Shown here piece after piece: positions 37,105-46,739 of a stretch of 64,000 nucleotides of DNA (its first letter is position 1; the number at the start of each line of letters is the position of its first letter). The stretch spans positions 40,708,894 to 40,772,893 of the forward strand of contig NC_052358.1 of NCBI RefSeq assembly GCF_009727055.1, read 5' to 3'. The translations under genes were made by a program, and so were the position numbers. The stretch is from Benincasa hispida. Lineage: Eukaryota; Streptophyta; Magnoliopsida; Cucurbitales; Cucurbitaceae. The notes beneath the pieces are model-generated. The model was not told the origin of the DNA and made no database searches. It worked only from the letters and a program-made list of their open reading frames with translations.

Positions 37105-37280
37105 AAATGTATCATTTTAATTCAAGTGTATCAAAGGGTATCAAGTATATTAAGTGTATCAAATGTATTAGATATATCAAGTGTGTATCAAATACGTGTC
37201 AAGTGTATCAGGTATATAAAGTGTGTCAGGTACATTAAACGTATAAGTGTATATCAAGTGTATCAGGTATATTAATACAT
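37105..37280. repeat. Tandem degenerate 'aagtgtatca' repeats
   Basis: About fifteen spaced copies of aagtgtatca, ggtatatcaag and similar words, every 10-12 bp. The open frame across it translates the repeat. The same motif recurs at 54600-54800. Confidence 0.75.
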
Positions 37281-38194
37281 TTTTTACATTTCCTATTTTA
37301 AATCATGGGTTGTGCTTGTTGTTTCTTTTTTCTTTTTTTTCTTTTTTTGTTTTATTTTTTTTAAAAAAAACTAAAAGGTTTAGACTACAGGCCTAATATT
37401 AATAATTTAGTTTTCCCATTTTTCAACTAGCCCAATTTCAAAATCAAAATCTTCCCTTGAAACTCAGGAAAATGATCAATAGCTAGATATATTAAAGACC
37501 GACAAAAGGAATATCATCTTCGACCATGGTGAATCTTTTGAACTAATCACAATAAATAGAGTAATTTGAATTGCAAAAAGGATCAACAAAGTCTTCGTCA
37601 CTATAATGGCAATGCATATATTTTCTACTTTTCTCTTCTACTAGTTGTCCTCAAAATTGAGATCTAAATCTCGACGTGTCTCTCTTTTTTTGTGTTCAAC
37701 TCAAATAATGTATTAACACACTCAACTACAAAAGTACAACAAGGGGTAAAAATCAGTCTGATTTTTTCGATTTTAGGGCCAAAACAAAGAATCAACTCAA
37801 ACGGTTGTTTGGCTTTATAAATAATGGATCCCAGCTTATGTCCGGTAAAGAACAAAACCAATAAATTAGTTTTTATTCAGTTTGGTTTATTAGGGTCGGA
37901 TTCTTGGTTTTTAACATTTGTTTTCTTCTTCCAATTTTTATATTTATTTATGATTTTGCTTCAAATGGGTTCTTTTAGCTATTTTCATATTAAATTTGGG
38001 TTTTTTTTTTTTTTTTCTAATAGATTGAAATCAGTCATTTTTGTTTTTTTTTTCTTGACATTCAAACACACAAGCATTATGATAATTGTTTTTTTTTTTT
38101 AAAACAACAAATATACATGCACCATAATAATTTTAAAAAAAAAATGTTAGGTCATTAGATTAAAGTAGGGAAAAGAGAAGAAATGGAAGGGGTA
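37281..38194. other. AT-rich intergenic, T-rich tracts
   Basis: Several poly-T runs (37325-37360, 37998-38020, 38088-38100). A hydrophobic frame at 37824-38102 is T-rich low complexity. No gene is supported. Confidence 0.4.
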
Positions 38195-39417
38195 AGTGAT
38201 GGGGTATAGATAAACACTTAGGAGGTATTTGATAAATGGGTACGAGTTATTGGGTTGGATGTGTATTTATTACCCATGTTTGTTAAACCCATAAAGAAAA
38301 CCTATGTGTTATTAAAACCTCTCTTTTACCCACTCAAAACTCCTTTTTTTATCCTCTCAAAACTAACTCTAAAAATCAATGTATTTTTATTTCTTTCTCT
38401 CTTCCCTCATCTTTGCCATTTGGATCCATATCTGATTTTTTTTTATCGTCAAACCTTTGGATTCTATGTATCGAAAAAAAATTTGTCGTAAAAAATTTTT
38501 GTGTTTGTATTATGACACAAATATTATAAGTATTGAAAAGAACATATATTTTGTGAATTTTTTTTTTGAAACGGCCACATGTTCGATCGGTTCATATTAT
38601 TTTTGTGATCTTATGAAAAATATTACTGTACTACATCACATTCTCACCATCATAATCAAATGAAAAGTAATTATCCTATGTACAATTTCAATTCCAAATA
38701 TACTATCCATATTATATAAAAATAAACTGTATGATATGTGAAATAATAAAGTTAAGTTAGCATGATTCAATATATATACATATAATATACCAATTAGTAA
38801 TTGAGATAATTACCTTCAATATATATACATATAATATACAATATACCAATTAATTTAGCAGCAATATGAAATATATTTTGTTGGTATGTTTTACCGATTG
38901 AAGAGAATTATAATTATTACAGTTTTTGAAAAGAATATATGAAAAATAATCTATTATGTTCTACAAATTGAGAAAAAAAATTGAGATTGTCCAGTTTATG
39001 TCATAAATGATTTGAGAAAATACGTGTATATTTGAAAATTAATTAATAATAGCAAAACATGAAACTAAAAAAATAAAAGAATGAAATAAAAAACAAACAG
39101 AAAAAAATAGAACTAATCTCATTCACAAAAAACTGTATCAGATCCCCAACTCTCAACTCAACTCTGCACAACAAAGACAATAATTATCAACTCAACTCTC
39201 TACTTTTATCACGCACCAAATACAAGGGAGTGTTTGATAAATGGGTATAAGTTGCTGGGTTGGATGGGTATTTCTTACTCATGTTTGTTAAGCTCATAAA
39301 CAAAAACGGTGGGTTATTAAAACCACATATTTTACCCACTCAAAACTAACCCTAAAAACCAGTGATATTTTCATTTTCTTCTCTCTTCCCTCATCTTTGC
39401 CATTTGGATTCTCCCTT

Positions 39418-39448
<31 letters not shown>

Positions 39449-39830
39449 ATCGTCAAACACATTTGGAACGTCACTTTACAAAAATTTGATATGATGATTT
39501 GATTCATTGTTTTTGTTGGATTTCTTTCAATGACCGATCTTATCTTATATTATGTTCTATTTGAGGCCTTCACTAATATTATAAGTATAAAAAAGAACAT
39601 ATATTTTGTGAATTTTTTTTGGAAACGGCCACATGTTCGGTCATTTCATATTATTTTTGTGATCTTATGAAAAAGGTTATTGTACTACATCACATTCTCA
39701 CCATCATAATCAAATGAAAGTTAATTATCCTATTTACCATTTCAATTCCAAATATACTATCCATATTATATAAAAATAAACTGTATGGTATGTGAAATAA
39801 TGATAAGGGTTTATCTATACCCCTTTGAAA
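38195..39830. mobile_element. Composite element: two direct repeats inside short inverted ends
   Basis: 38228-38745 and 39233-39805 are direct repeats offset by 1005 bp. Shared phrases include tttgataaatgggta, tttacccactcaaaact, tcccctcatctttgccatttgg-type text and accatcataatcaaatgaaa. Outside them the left flank has ggggtatagataaacactta (about 38200-38220) and the right flank has taagggtttatctatacccc (about 39806-39826), which are inverse complements with few mismatches. There is no coding sequence. This could be a MITE-type element with an internal duplication, or a small LTR-like element inside another transposon. Confidence 0.55.
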
Positions 39831-40153
39831 GCTTTGTAAGGTGGCAATAGCGATTTCTTTTCATATACTAGTAAGGATTTTTTTTTTTTGAAGTTTAGAT
39901 ATATTTCCTAGAAAAGTTCATGGGTATTTTTGTAACAAATTACTAATAGTTTCCATCCAAAATAACATTAAAGATTTTTTGAACTTTTTGAAAGTTTAAG
40001 AGTATTTTTAAAATATTTGAAACTTCAGAAATATTTTCAAACACAAAGTACAAAATTTAAAAGCATTTTTTATAATTTAGATTTTTTTAATGTTGACATA
40101 TTATATGTTAAGATGTTGAATCCATATAACAAATTTAAAATGGTTAGTTAGAA

Positions 40154-41240
40154 ACACCGACGGATTTAGTATACGTAAACTCCCCCTCAACTTCCCTCAA
40201 CTTCCCTCAACTTATGCTTTATATATATATATAATCTAATATAATATTAATGCCATTAGCTAGATTAGTGGTAGTTCTATCTTTTAGCCTCCTCTAGATC
40301 CAAATTTAAATCTCACTAGAAGTCATTTACATAATATTCAACTTCATTTATTTATTATTATTATTATTTTTGTTTATTTTTATGAAACTAGCCTTTTAGT
40401 TTCTTCTTATTGGCTTCTTCTTCAACTTCTTCTCCTAATTTATGAGGTAAGTTATTTATTTATTTTTCTTCTTCTTTTTAGTTTGTTATTTTATTTATAT
40501 GCATTTGGTTTTAATATTTCAAAACATTATTATTTTTTGTTTGGAGATTTTCAAATATAGAAAAATAAGGGAAACTATTTATACAAAATACCAAATTTTA
40601 ATCTTCTTTGATAGATGCTGATAGAAGTTTATCACTGATAGATGCTAATAGAAGTTTATCACTAATAAATGCTGATAGAAGTCTATTAGTGTCTATCGGT
40701 GTTTTTCTTTTTTTTTTTTTTACTATTTTTGTAAATAGTTTAATATTTTTCTACCTGTAAAAATTTCCTTTTTGTTTTTGTTTTTTTTAAATTTCTTCAA
40801 CTTCCTCTCCTAGTTTTTTAGGTAAGTTTTAAATTTATTTTTCTTCTCTTTTTAAGGTTGTTATTTTATTTATATGCATTTGGTTTTCATATTTCAAATT
40901 ATTCTTATTTTTTTGTTTTAGATTCTATATTTTACATTTATTTTATTAATTTTTGAAATAATTTATGGATCTTAAGTAAAGATCTAAACTTTGCTTGTTG
41001 GGTCTTTTAAATTAATATATTGTAGTTATGTTATTAATTTCTTCTTGATTTATTGTTGTTACATGTTATTATAGATTTAAAGATCTAAATGGAGAAATAT
41101 TTTAAAAGAAAATCAAAGGGACCATCATCTCCATTGAACAAAAGTAATAATAGTTACAAGAGATATATCATAAAAGTAAATTTAGAAGATTTACTGAATT
41201 ATAAAGCCTCTATCAACCAAATTTGTGGATCCACAGTTGA
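40154..41240 (+). pseudogene. hAT-type transposon, 5' end and start of ZMYM-like transposase
   Basis: At about 40155 'caccgacggatttag' resembles the terminal repeat of plant hAT elements (cagtgacggatctag-like). A three-copy cttccctcaa repeat (about 40193-40222) follows. At 41089 an ATG opens MEKYFKRKSKGPSSPLNKS and then VNLEDLLNYKASI, resembling the N-terminus of plant zinc-finger MYM-type/TTF-domain hAT transposases. The frame stops at about 41240 and no catalytic core follows. Two direct repeats of about 115 bp (40421-40540, 40791-40912), each with a GAGGTAAGTT or AGGTAAGTT donor-like site, lie in the leader. The 3' end is absent. Confidence 0.5.
40600..40700. repeat. TGATAGA/TATCA short repeats
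   Basis: Three copies of tgatagatgctgatagaag with tttatcactgataga between them, located between the two direct repeats of the hAT leader. They belong to the family of motifs expanded at 57-58.2 kb. Confidence 0.65.
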
Positions 41241-41535
41241 TTAGAAACATATTGTAATGTAACTCGAGTAAATTTATCAGCATTGGCTCAATAAATTATG
41301 GGGTCTCTTCAAACAAAACAATTGTGATTTTATCAGCATTTGCTTCACTAACGGTATCTTCCAGCTCAAATATGGGGTCTCTTCAGGAGTGGTGGAATTC
41401 ACTTTAGAAAATAACAATTCCAAACAAATTAAGTTCGTTCTTGATTTTGATTCCTTCTTAGTGCGCATCACCTTGACTAACACACGAATTTCGTTTAAAA
41501 TTTTGATTAATTGACACAATTTATGCCGATTAATT
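41241..41535. other. Unassigned, with a short internal duplication
   Basis: tttatcagcatt(g/t)gct and atatggggtctcttca occur twice (about 41272-41320 and 41330-41388). No gene is seen. Confidence 0.4.
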
Positions 41536-41778
41536 GAAGTCACGAAGCGTGGAAAGCACATAAAGCGTAAATATCATCTCATCCAGGAGATTGTGCATCG
41601 AGGGGACATGATCGTCAAGAAGATCGCTTCTGAGCATAATGTTGTTTATCCATTTACAAAAGTTCTCACGGCTAAAATAAGGGTTACCAGGAGAATCCGG
41701 ATCCATGAGACATGTCACATCTAGTCTAGGGCAAGTGAGAGATTTTACTAGGCATGTAGTGTATGCCCTAAATTATTG
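41536..41778 (+). pseudogene. Copia polyprotein C-terminus, polypurine tract and LTR start
   Basis: The plus frame reads EIVHRGDMIVKKIASEHNVV then YPFTKVLTAKI, matching the C-terminal RNase H/tail of plant copia polyproteins (..V.V.KI.S..N.ADPFTK.L). The usual ADP is VYP here. After a stop comes gcaagtgagagattt (41731-41745), a decayed version of the usual GTGGGAGATTG polypurine tract. Then come LTR-start words ending atgccctaaat (41763-41773). Plastid DNA takes over at about 41780. Confidence 0.6.
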
Positions 41779-41781
41779 CTT

Positions 41782-42135
41782 TGGCTCTCTCTTTAGCCCT
41801 ATGTCTCTTATCCTTAGGAGGTCTTCCTCCGCTAGTAGGTTTTTTTTGGAAAACTTCATTTATTCTGGTGTGGATGGCAGGCACGCCTATATTTCTTGGT
41901 TTCAATAGGACTTCTTACGAGCGTTGTTTCTATCTACTATTATCTAAAAATAACCAAGTTATTAATGACTGGACGAAACCAATAAATAACCCCTCACGTG
42001 CGAAATTATAGAAGATCTCCTTTAAGATCAAACAATTCCATCGAATTGAGTATGATTGTATGTGTGGTAGCATCTACTATACCAGGAATATCAATGAACC
42101 CGATTATTGAAATTGCTCAGGATACCCTTTTTTAG
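41782..42135 (+). pseudogene. ndhB: Plastid-derived ndhB 3' fragment
   Basis: Frames together give LALSLALCLLSLGGLPPL, then in shifted frame WMAG, SIYYY-type and [10 protein letters not shown] text, and [13 protein letters not shown] before TAG 42133-42135. This is the C-terminal part of plastid NAD(P)H dehydrogenase subunit 2 (exon 2). An extra T in a poly-T run and later changes break the frame, and one site reads E where plastids have A (IIEIAQ). The plastid 3' spacer seems to continue to about 42265. It is nuclear-transferred and non-functional. Confidence 0.85.
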
Positions 42136-42269
42136 TTTAGCTTTTAGAATCTATTTCTTAGTTCAAGATCTTTCTTACTAACTGGAATCAAAGAATTAGT
42201 AGATCTGTTCCACTCAAAATGGGAATGGGCTAGGGTTATGAACTTATAATCTATAATTTGATGATCGAG

Positions 42270-42570
42270 TTAATTCCAGCTACCCAATATTTGGGGGATC
42301 ATTTCCCTGAACCCATATGTGTTTCTGTAGGTCTTAGTGTAACGGGTTTGTCTGGAAATATACGTACCCATATTTTTCCGCCGCGTCGTGCATTTCGTGT
42401 CATTGCCCTTCGTCCCGCTTCGATTTGTCTAGATGTGATCCAAGCGGGTTCAAGTGCCTGAATAACGTATCTACCGAAGCAAATACGATTGCCTCGATAA
42501 GATATTCCTTTCATTCTTCCTCTATGGTGTTTACAAAATCTGGTTCTTTTGGGGTTGTAGTTGATGGTTA
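42270..42570 (-). pseudogene. rpl16: Plastid-derived rpl16 exon 2 fragment
   Basis: The minus frame reads [59 protein letters not shown] and [20 protein letters not shown]. This is plastid (not mitochondrial) ribosomal protein L16, lacking its short first exon and the C-terminus. A TGA replaces the Gly codon after MGSGK, then SPKYWVA continues. Its orientation is opposite to ndhB, so the segment is rearranged relative to a plastid genome. Confidence 0.88.
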
Positions 42571-42617
42571 TAGGTGGAATCAAATTGATTTTGACTTCAA
42601 ACATTAGATCGTCTGTC

Positions 42618-42835
42618 TCAGTTAAGAGGAGTCATGAACAGAACATGTTCAAAATCACAATCAATTCCTTTTTCAAATCCTACGGCAGCTGCACGAATAG
42701 GATGAATCCTAGAACAAAATGAGAGGTAGCTAACCAACTTCTAGGAGAGACATAATTGACTACATTAATTTCGGTCGCTATGCCCCCTACGGAATTAAAA
42801 GAACCTAAAGAAGCATAGGTCATATCACTCCATTT
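42618..42835 (-). pseudogene. psbC: Plastid-derived psbC 3' fragment
   Basis: The minus strand gives [35 protein letters not shown] and, after a small deletion that removes the 'LWHAGRARA' stretch, [20 protein letters not shown] before the stop at 42618-42620. This is the C-terminus of photosystem II CP43. Missense changes (Arg to Cys and Pro to His in the last 15 residues) and the deletion show it is a relic. psbC and rpl16 are not neighbours in normal plastid genomes. Confidence 0.85.
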
Positions 42836-43165
42836 AAAGTAAAGGGATTCAATCCCCAAACCCCATTTGAGGCGGACGACAAGAAGGATGTTGGAATCTG
42901 AAGGAAATCAGTTCTTCCCGAAGCAAGTCAAACGTCGTTCTTTCCACTGCCGCCTTAGTTTCATGTTTGATTCCAGCGACAATGAGCTCTGGTAAAGTGT
43001 GATCTGACTTCTGAAAGAAGAACCTCCACTTGAAGGCGACAACAAGGTTTCATCTGTCGCCCGATCTAATTGAGGAGTAACTATTTTTTCCTGAGAGTTC
43101 CTCTCCCTTCGATCGAGTTGGAGTTCGGAGCCAAACCCCCTTATATTTATTAAACTTAGGCTGGG
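42836..43165. other. Organelle-like sequence, source unidentified
   Basis: GC content stays higher than in the flanking nuclear DNA, with phrases such as cgaagcaagtcaaacgtcg and ctccacttgaaggcgacaac. They look to me like mitochondrial non-coding DNA. This is an impression only. Confidence 0.35.
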
Positions 43166-43848
43166 TTTGGAACAAGTAGAAGATTGTCGGGGTTGATGCC
43201 CTAAATCTCGTGATCTTGTAGTTCGTAAAATTGTATTTGTACAAACATATTATTTATTTAATAAAAAAGTATTATTTTATTTGACATTTAATTGCATTAA
43301 CCCAAAACCAATAAACTAAGATCCAAGGTTATTGGATGTTACTTAAACATGTATATGGATACATGCATGTGGTTCATATTTAAATATTAACCTGAATGGT
43401 CTGTAGTAAATGAAAAAGGCTAAATACTTTATCCTGGTGACACTACGGATACAGTCCGCTTTTTGGTTATTACAATTGTTGTAAAGTGTTACAAATGATT
43501 TGATCATGATCATTCATGTGAAGATATGTGAGTGGGGGTATCTTATACAAAGAGTTTGTATAAAACTGAATCACGAAATGAATAGACTCACTTTATAACA
43601 TCGTTGCTAGAGGAGACTTACATTTCACCAGGATGACCAAAAGTGACTTGACTTTAGTCTAGTGTGAGTTGTGAACTCTTACCTATAAGGGTGATCCTTT
43701 GATCTGCATGAGTGAGAGTGATTAGATTCGCCGACTCAATATGCCTACCATTTTAGGATTCGTCTGATTGGAGAGTTGAGAACACAACTATACAAGAAGG
43801 AATTCACTCCTTCCCGTTGTTAGGGTAAGTAGATAAATTTCCACTACT
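43166..43848 (+). mobile_element. Copia-type polypurine tract and LTR, plus strand, truncated
   Basis: aacaagtagaagattgtcgg (43171-43190) resembles a polypurine tract and is followed by TGATGCCCTAAATCTCGTG. The LTR then matches, in opposite orientation, those at 2200-3980 and 16632-18300. It breaks off at 43848 where a CACTA terminus begins. The expected continuation ('ttaagtgttgattctaggg' type) is not found further right. Confidence 0.6.
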
Positions 43849-44180
43849 ACAAAAATTGTATTACTAGACTTTTTTTGCAGTTAAGTATTAGTGTTATTTG
43901 ACATTTTTAATAATGTCAAGTAATTCCCATGTCAAGAATAAGAGAAATTTTTTTTACTGGCTAAAAATGTCAAGCTGTAATTTACTTGATATGTTATTAC
44001 TGTCAAGTATATGAAATATTTTGACTTATTTTAAGTGTCAAGTATCTATGTTCTTGACATTTATTATGAATCAAATTTTCATAACTTGACAGTTTTTAGT
44101 TGTCAAATGTAATTTCTTCTTGACACCTAAAAACTGACAAGTTAATTAATGCTTGATATGTTTTGCTTGTCAAGTTTGTA
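43849..44180 (+). mobile_element. Left terminus of a CACTA transposon
   Basis: It starts CACTACTACAAAAATTG, a typical CACTA end. It is followed by repeated palindromic subterminal words: ttgacatttttaataatgtcaag, and later cttgaca..tgtcaag pairs at roughly 40-60 bp spacing to about 44175. The subterminal motif (TTGACA/TGTCAA) differs from that of the 9.4-kb element (CGACATTAAAG), so these are different families. No right end or transposase is recognised. Confidence 0.65.
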
Positions 44181-45475
44181 TGTATTTATTTTTTCTAAAA
44201 AAAAATTACACTCTTAGAAATTACCTATATAATTACTCCTATTTGGAGATCCAACAATCACATTGAGATATATATAACAAACAATATTTATCAACTAAAT
44301 AAACAACACACATATTTCCAATCTTGTCAATTATATAAACAAATAATATATATATTCACAATTTTATATCTAGTGTTACTAAACTAACACTTATACCCAA
44401 AATGACAATTCTATATTAATATTTTCAATGTTACAACACTAACAACCTCATGAATAATACAAAAGTTACAAATTATCTCACCCAACAAGTGAATAAAACT
44501 CATTTGAACACAATATACTTAATAACAAAAAAACGAGTTATGATCCTTAATCATAAAACATAGAGCATATAGAATAACAAGAAAGAGAGACTGCACCCTC
44601 TTCCAAGCACTACAACACTCTTAGATAACTTTAAAGTCAAAATTTCATCGGATATTATTCTCAACTCCTTGAAATCTACAAACAAAAGAGAAGAGTATTA
44701 GAACCAATAACTTTAAGTCTAAATAGTACCTCCAAGAAACTCTCCTACCAATTAGAAAATTACTTATAATGGCTCGTGTTTTAAGGTCCAACAATGATAT
44801 AATTTAATTGAAGAAGATAATCATTTATCAACCCAAATGAACAATTAAAAAAAGAATGAATTTCAACATTATTGTCAAACCCCATATGAACACATTTCCA
44901 AAAACTACAATCAACCCCCTCCCCTTGCGTATGAATAATTCCAAAAGTTACATATACCCATCTCATATGAATGTCATAGTTATGCCATATCTCCAAGATG
45001 ACTGAAATAATACCTATGTCCAACCCATATGTGCAAATATCAACACTGATACCACACATATCAAATTAACAACTATATAAAAAACACTTTAATAAAAGTA
45101 TTTGCATCCCATACAATACTTTAATATCAAAGGCACATAAAGTTGATGTTTTCTTATTTGATTAACAACTATTACCAACTATTACAGAAAGTAAACATAA
45201 AAATTTCCTATTTGATTACCGTACACAATACATTTGATGTTTTCTTATATCTTTCAGATTAAGTGTAATCAGTCAAGACATCCTTTAAATTTTGGATCAA
45301 GTACTTTCATATTTTTTTGTATGAAATTGTCACTAAGTTAATCAATTCGGAGATTATCAATTAATTACCCACTCCAAACTACAATTAGTTTCCTTAATAA
45401 CTCAAATCAATATTGAAATAATAAAAATCAAAATTTAGAGGCCACAAGAAATTGAACTTAATACCTGTTGAAATG
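44181..45475. other. AT-rich, possibly interior of the CACTA element
   Basis: No transposase-like frame. Nothing recognised apart from its position after the CACTA end. Confidence 0.3.
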
Positions 45476-45828
45476 CCTTGAATTTGTTTGTTGGCGCTTC
45501 GAATAACCAAGTACGGGGGTCTCGTTGACCCCGAAACCTATTCAAATTTTGTATTCAACATATTTATTTATTTACAGTTATTTACGATTATGACCCTAGG
45601 GTTTAGAGTAGTGCACTATATAAACTCTCTAACCCTAGAGGCGCCATTTTGATGTAATTTCTGAAAAACATTCTCTCAAATAATATTGTTCTCTCTCTGC
45701 CCGTGGACGTAGCTAACACACTGTTAGTGGACGTAGCTAACACACTGTTAGTGAACCACGTATATCTGTGTGTCAATCTTCTCTATCTCTATGTTTTTTT
45801 GTGTTCTTTAATTGTCGATTTCGCAACA
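45476..45828 (+). mobile_element. Solo copia LTR (353 bp)
   Basis: It starts TGTTGAAATGCCTTG and ends TCGCAACA. It contains a TATA box (tatataaac, 45617-45625) after 'gtagtgcac', then a 24-bp tandem duplication (unit gtggacgtagctaacacac.., 45703-45726 and 45727-45750). No PBS follows and no coding sequence precedes it, so it is a solo LTR. A diverged copy of its first 60 bp lies at 55098. Confidence 0.65.
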
Positions 45829-46739
45829 ATAATTCTAGAATTCCATCATCAAATGACAATAATCCACATCATAAAAATTAACAGAAATTCATCATCAACT
45901 ACAAATTCTCACACATCTAACACCATGAATGATTTCAATAGCTAAATGCAACCATGCTTTTATAGAGAATATTTTTATTGATTGAACTCAAAAGTAAAGC
46001 TACAAACTCTCAAATAGAAATTTTTCACTCTTGTAAGTTTCCTCTCTTCTATTTATACATGTTTACAAGAAAAGTTTAACATCTCTAGAGACATTTAATA
46101 AAGCTCTTCCTTGTGTTTATATGAAACTTTAATAAAGCTCAAAAAGGCCACATAGTAATATTAAAATTTTGTTAGATACAAATAACTTTCACTGGTATAT
46201 CAAAAAAGAGTAAGAACTTACTTTTAAGAAGCTTTGGTGTGATAGGGATTGTTTTCACTAGCTGAATAAGATAGAGTTAAACGTTAATATAGAGACATTT
46301 TACTTAAAACTATATGTAAGCAAAGTACATGATAATAATGTAACAAAACTCATGGACATAAACTCATCAGAAAATAAACTTATCCTAATGACTGAAAAAT
46401 GAAGAGAAAATTAGTAACTATAACCAAATAGAAAAGACAATAGTAACCAAATTACTAAGAGAGAAGAATATAGTAACTGAATTCATTTGGCAAGGTACAT
46501 GAAAATAAACAACTCACATAGCAACTTAACCTCAAATACCTCAATTTATGGAACATGAAAGCTTTGTGGTCATAACAAGGAAGATTCCTTGAAAAAACCT
46601 AAAACCTAAAAGAGAAAAAACAATGAAAACACACACATTATATAAATATTAAAGTTAGAAAAGAGAGAGCCAACCCAATATATTGAACCATTTCCATGTC
46701 TTAAATACAAAATTCTAAGTACAAAATCATATTCAATTA
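45829..46739. other. Intergenic, nothing recognised
   Basis: AT-rich sequence between the solo LTR and the Athila-like coding region. The expected 5' LTR of the latter is not seen here. Confidence 0.4.

Noticed and set aside
42299..42604. Mitochondrial rpl16
   Set aside because: The peptide wording ([20 protein letters not shown]) is that of the plastid protein. The mitochondrial protein differs.
41782..42835. Functional organelle genes or an organelle origin for the whole window
   Set aside because: The fragments are partial, frameshifted, and embedded in nuclear-type retrotransposon DNA.
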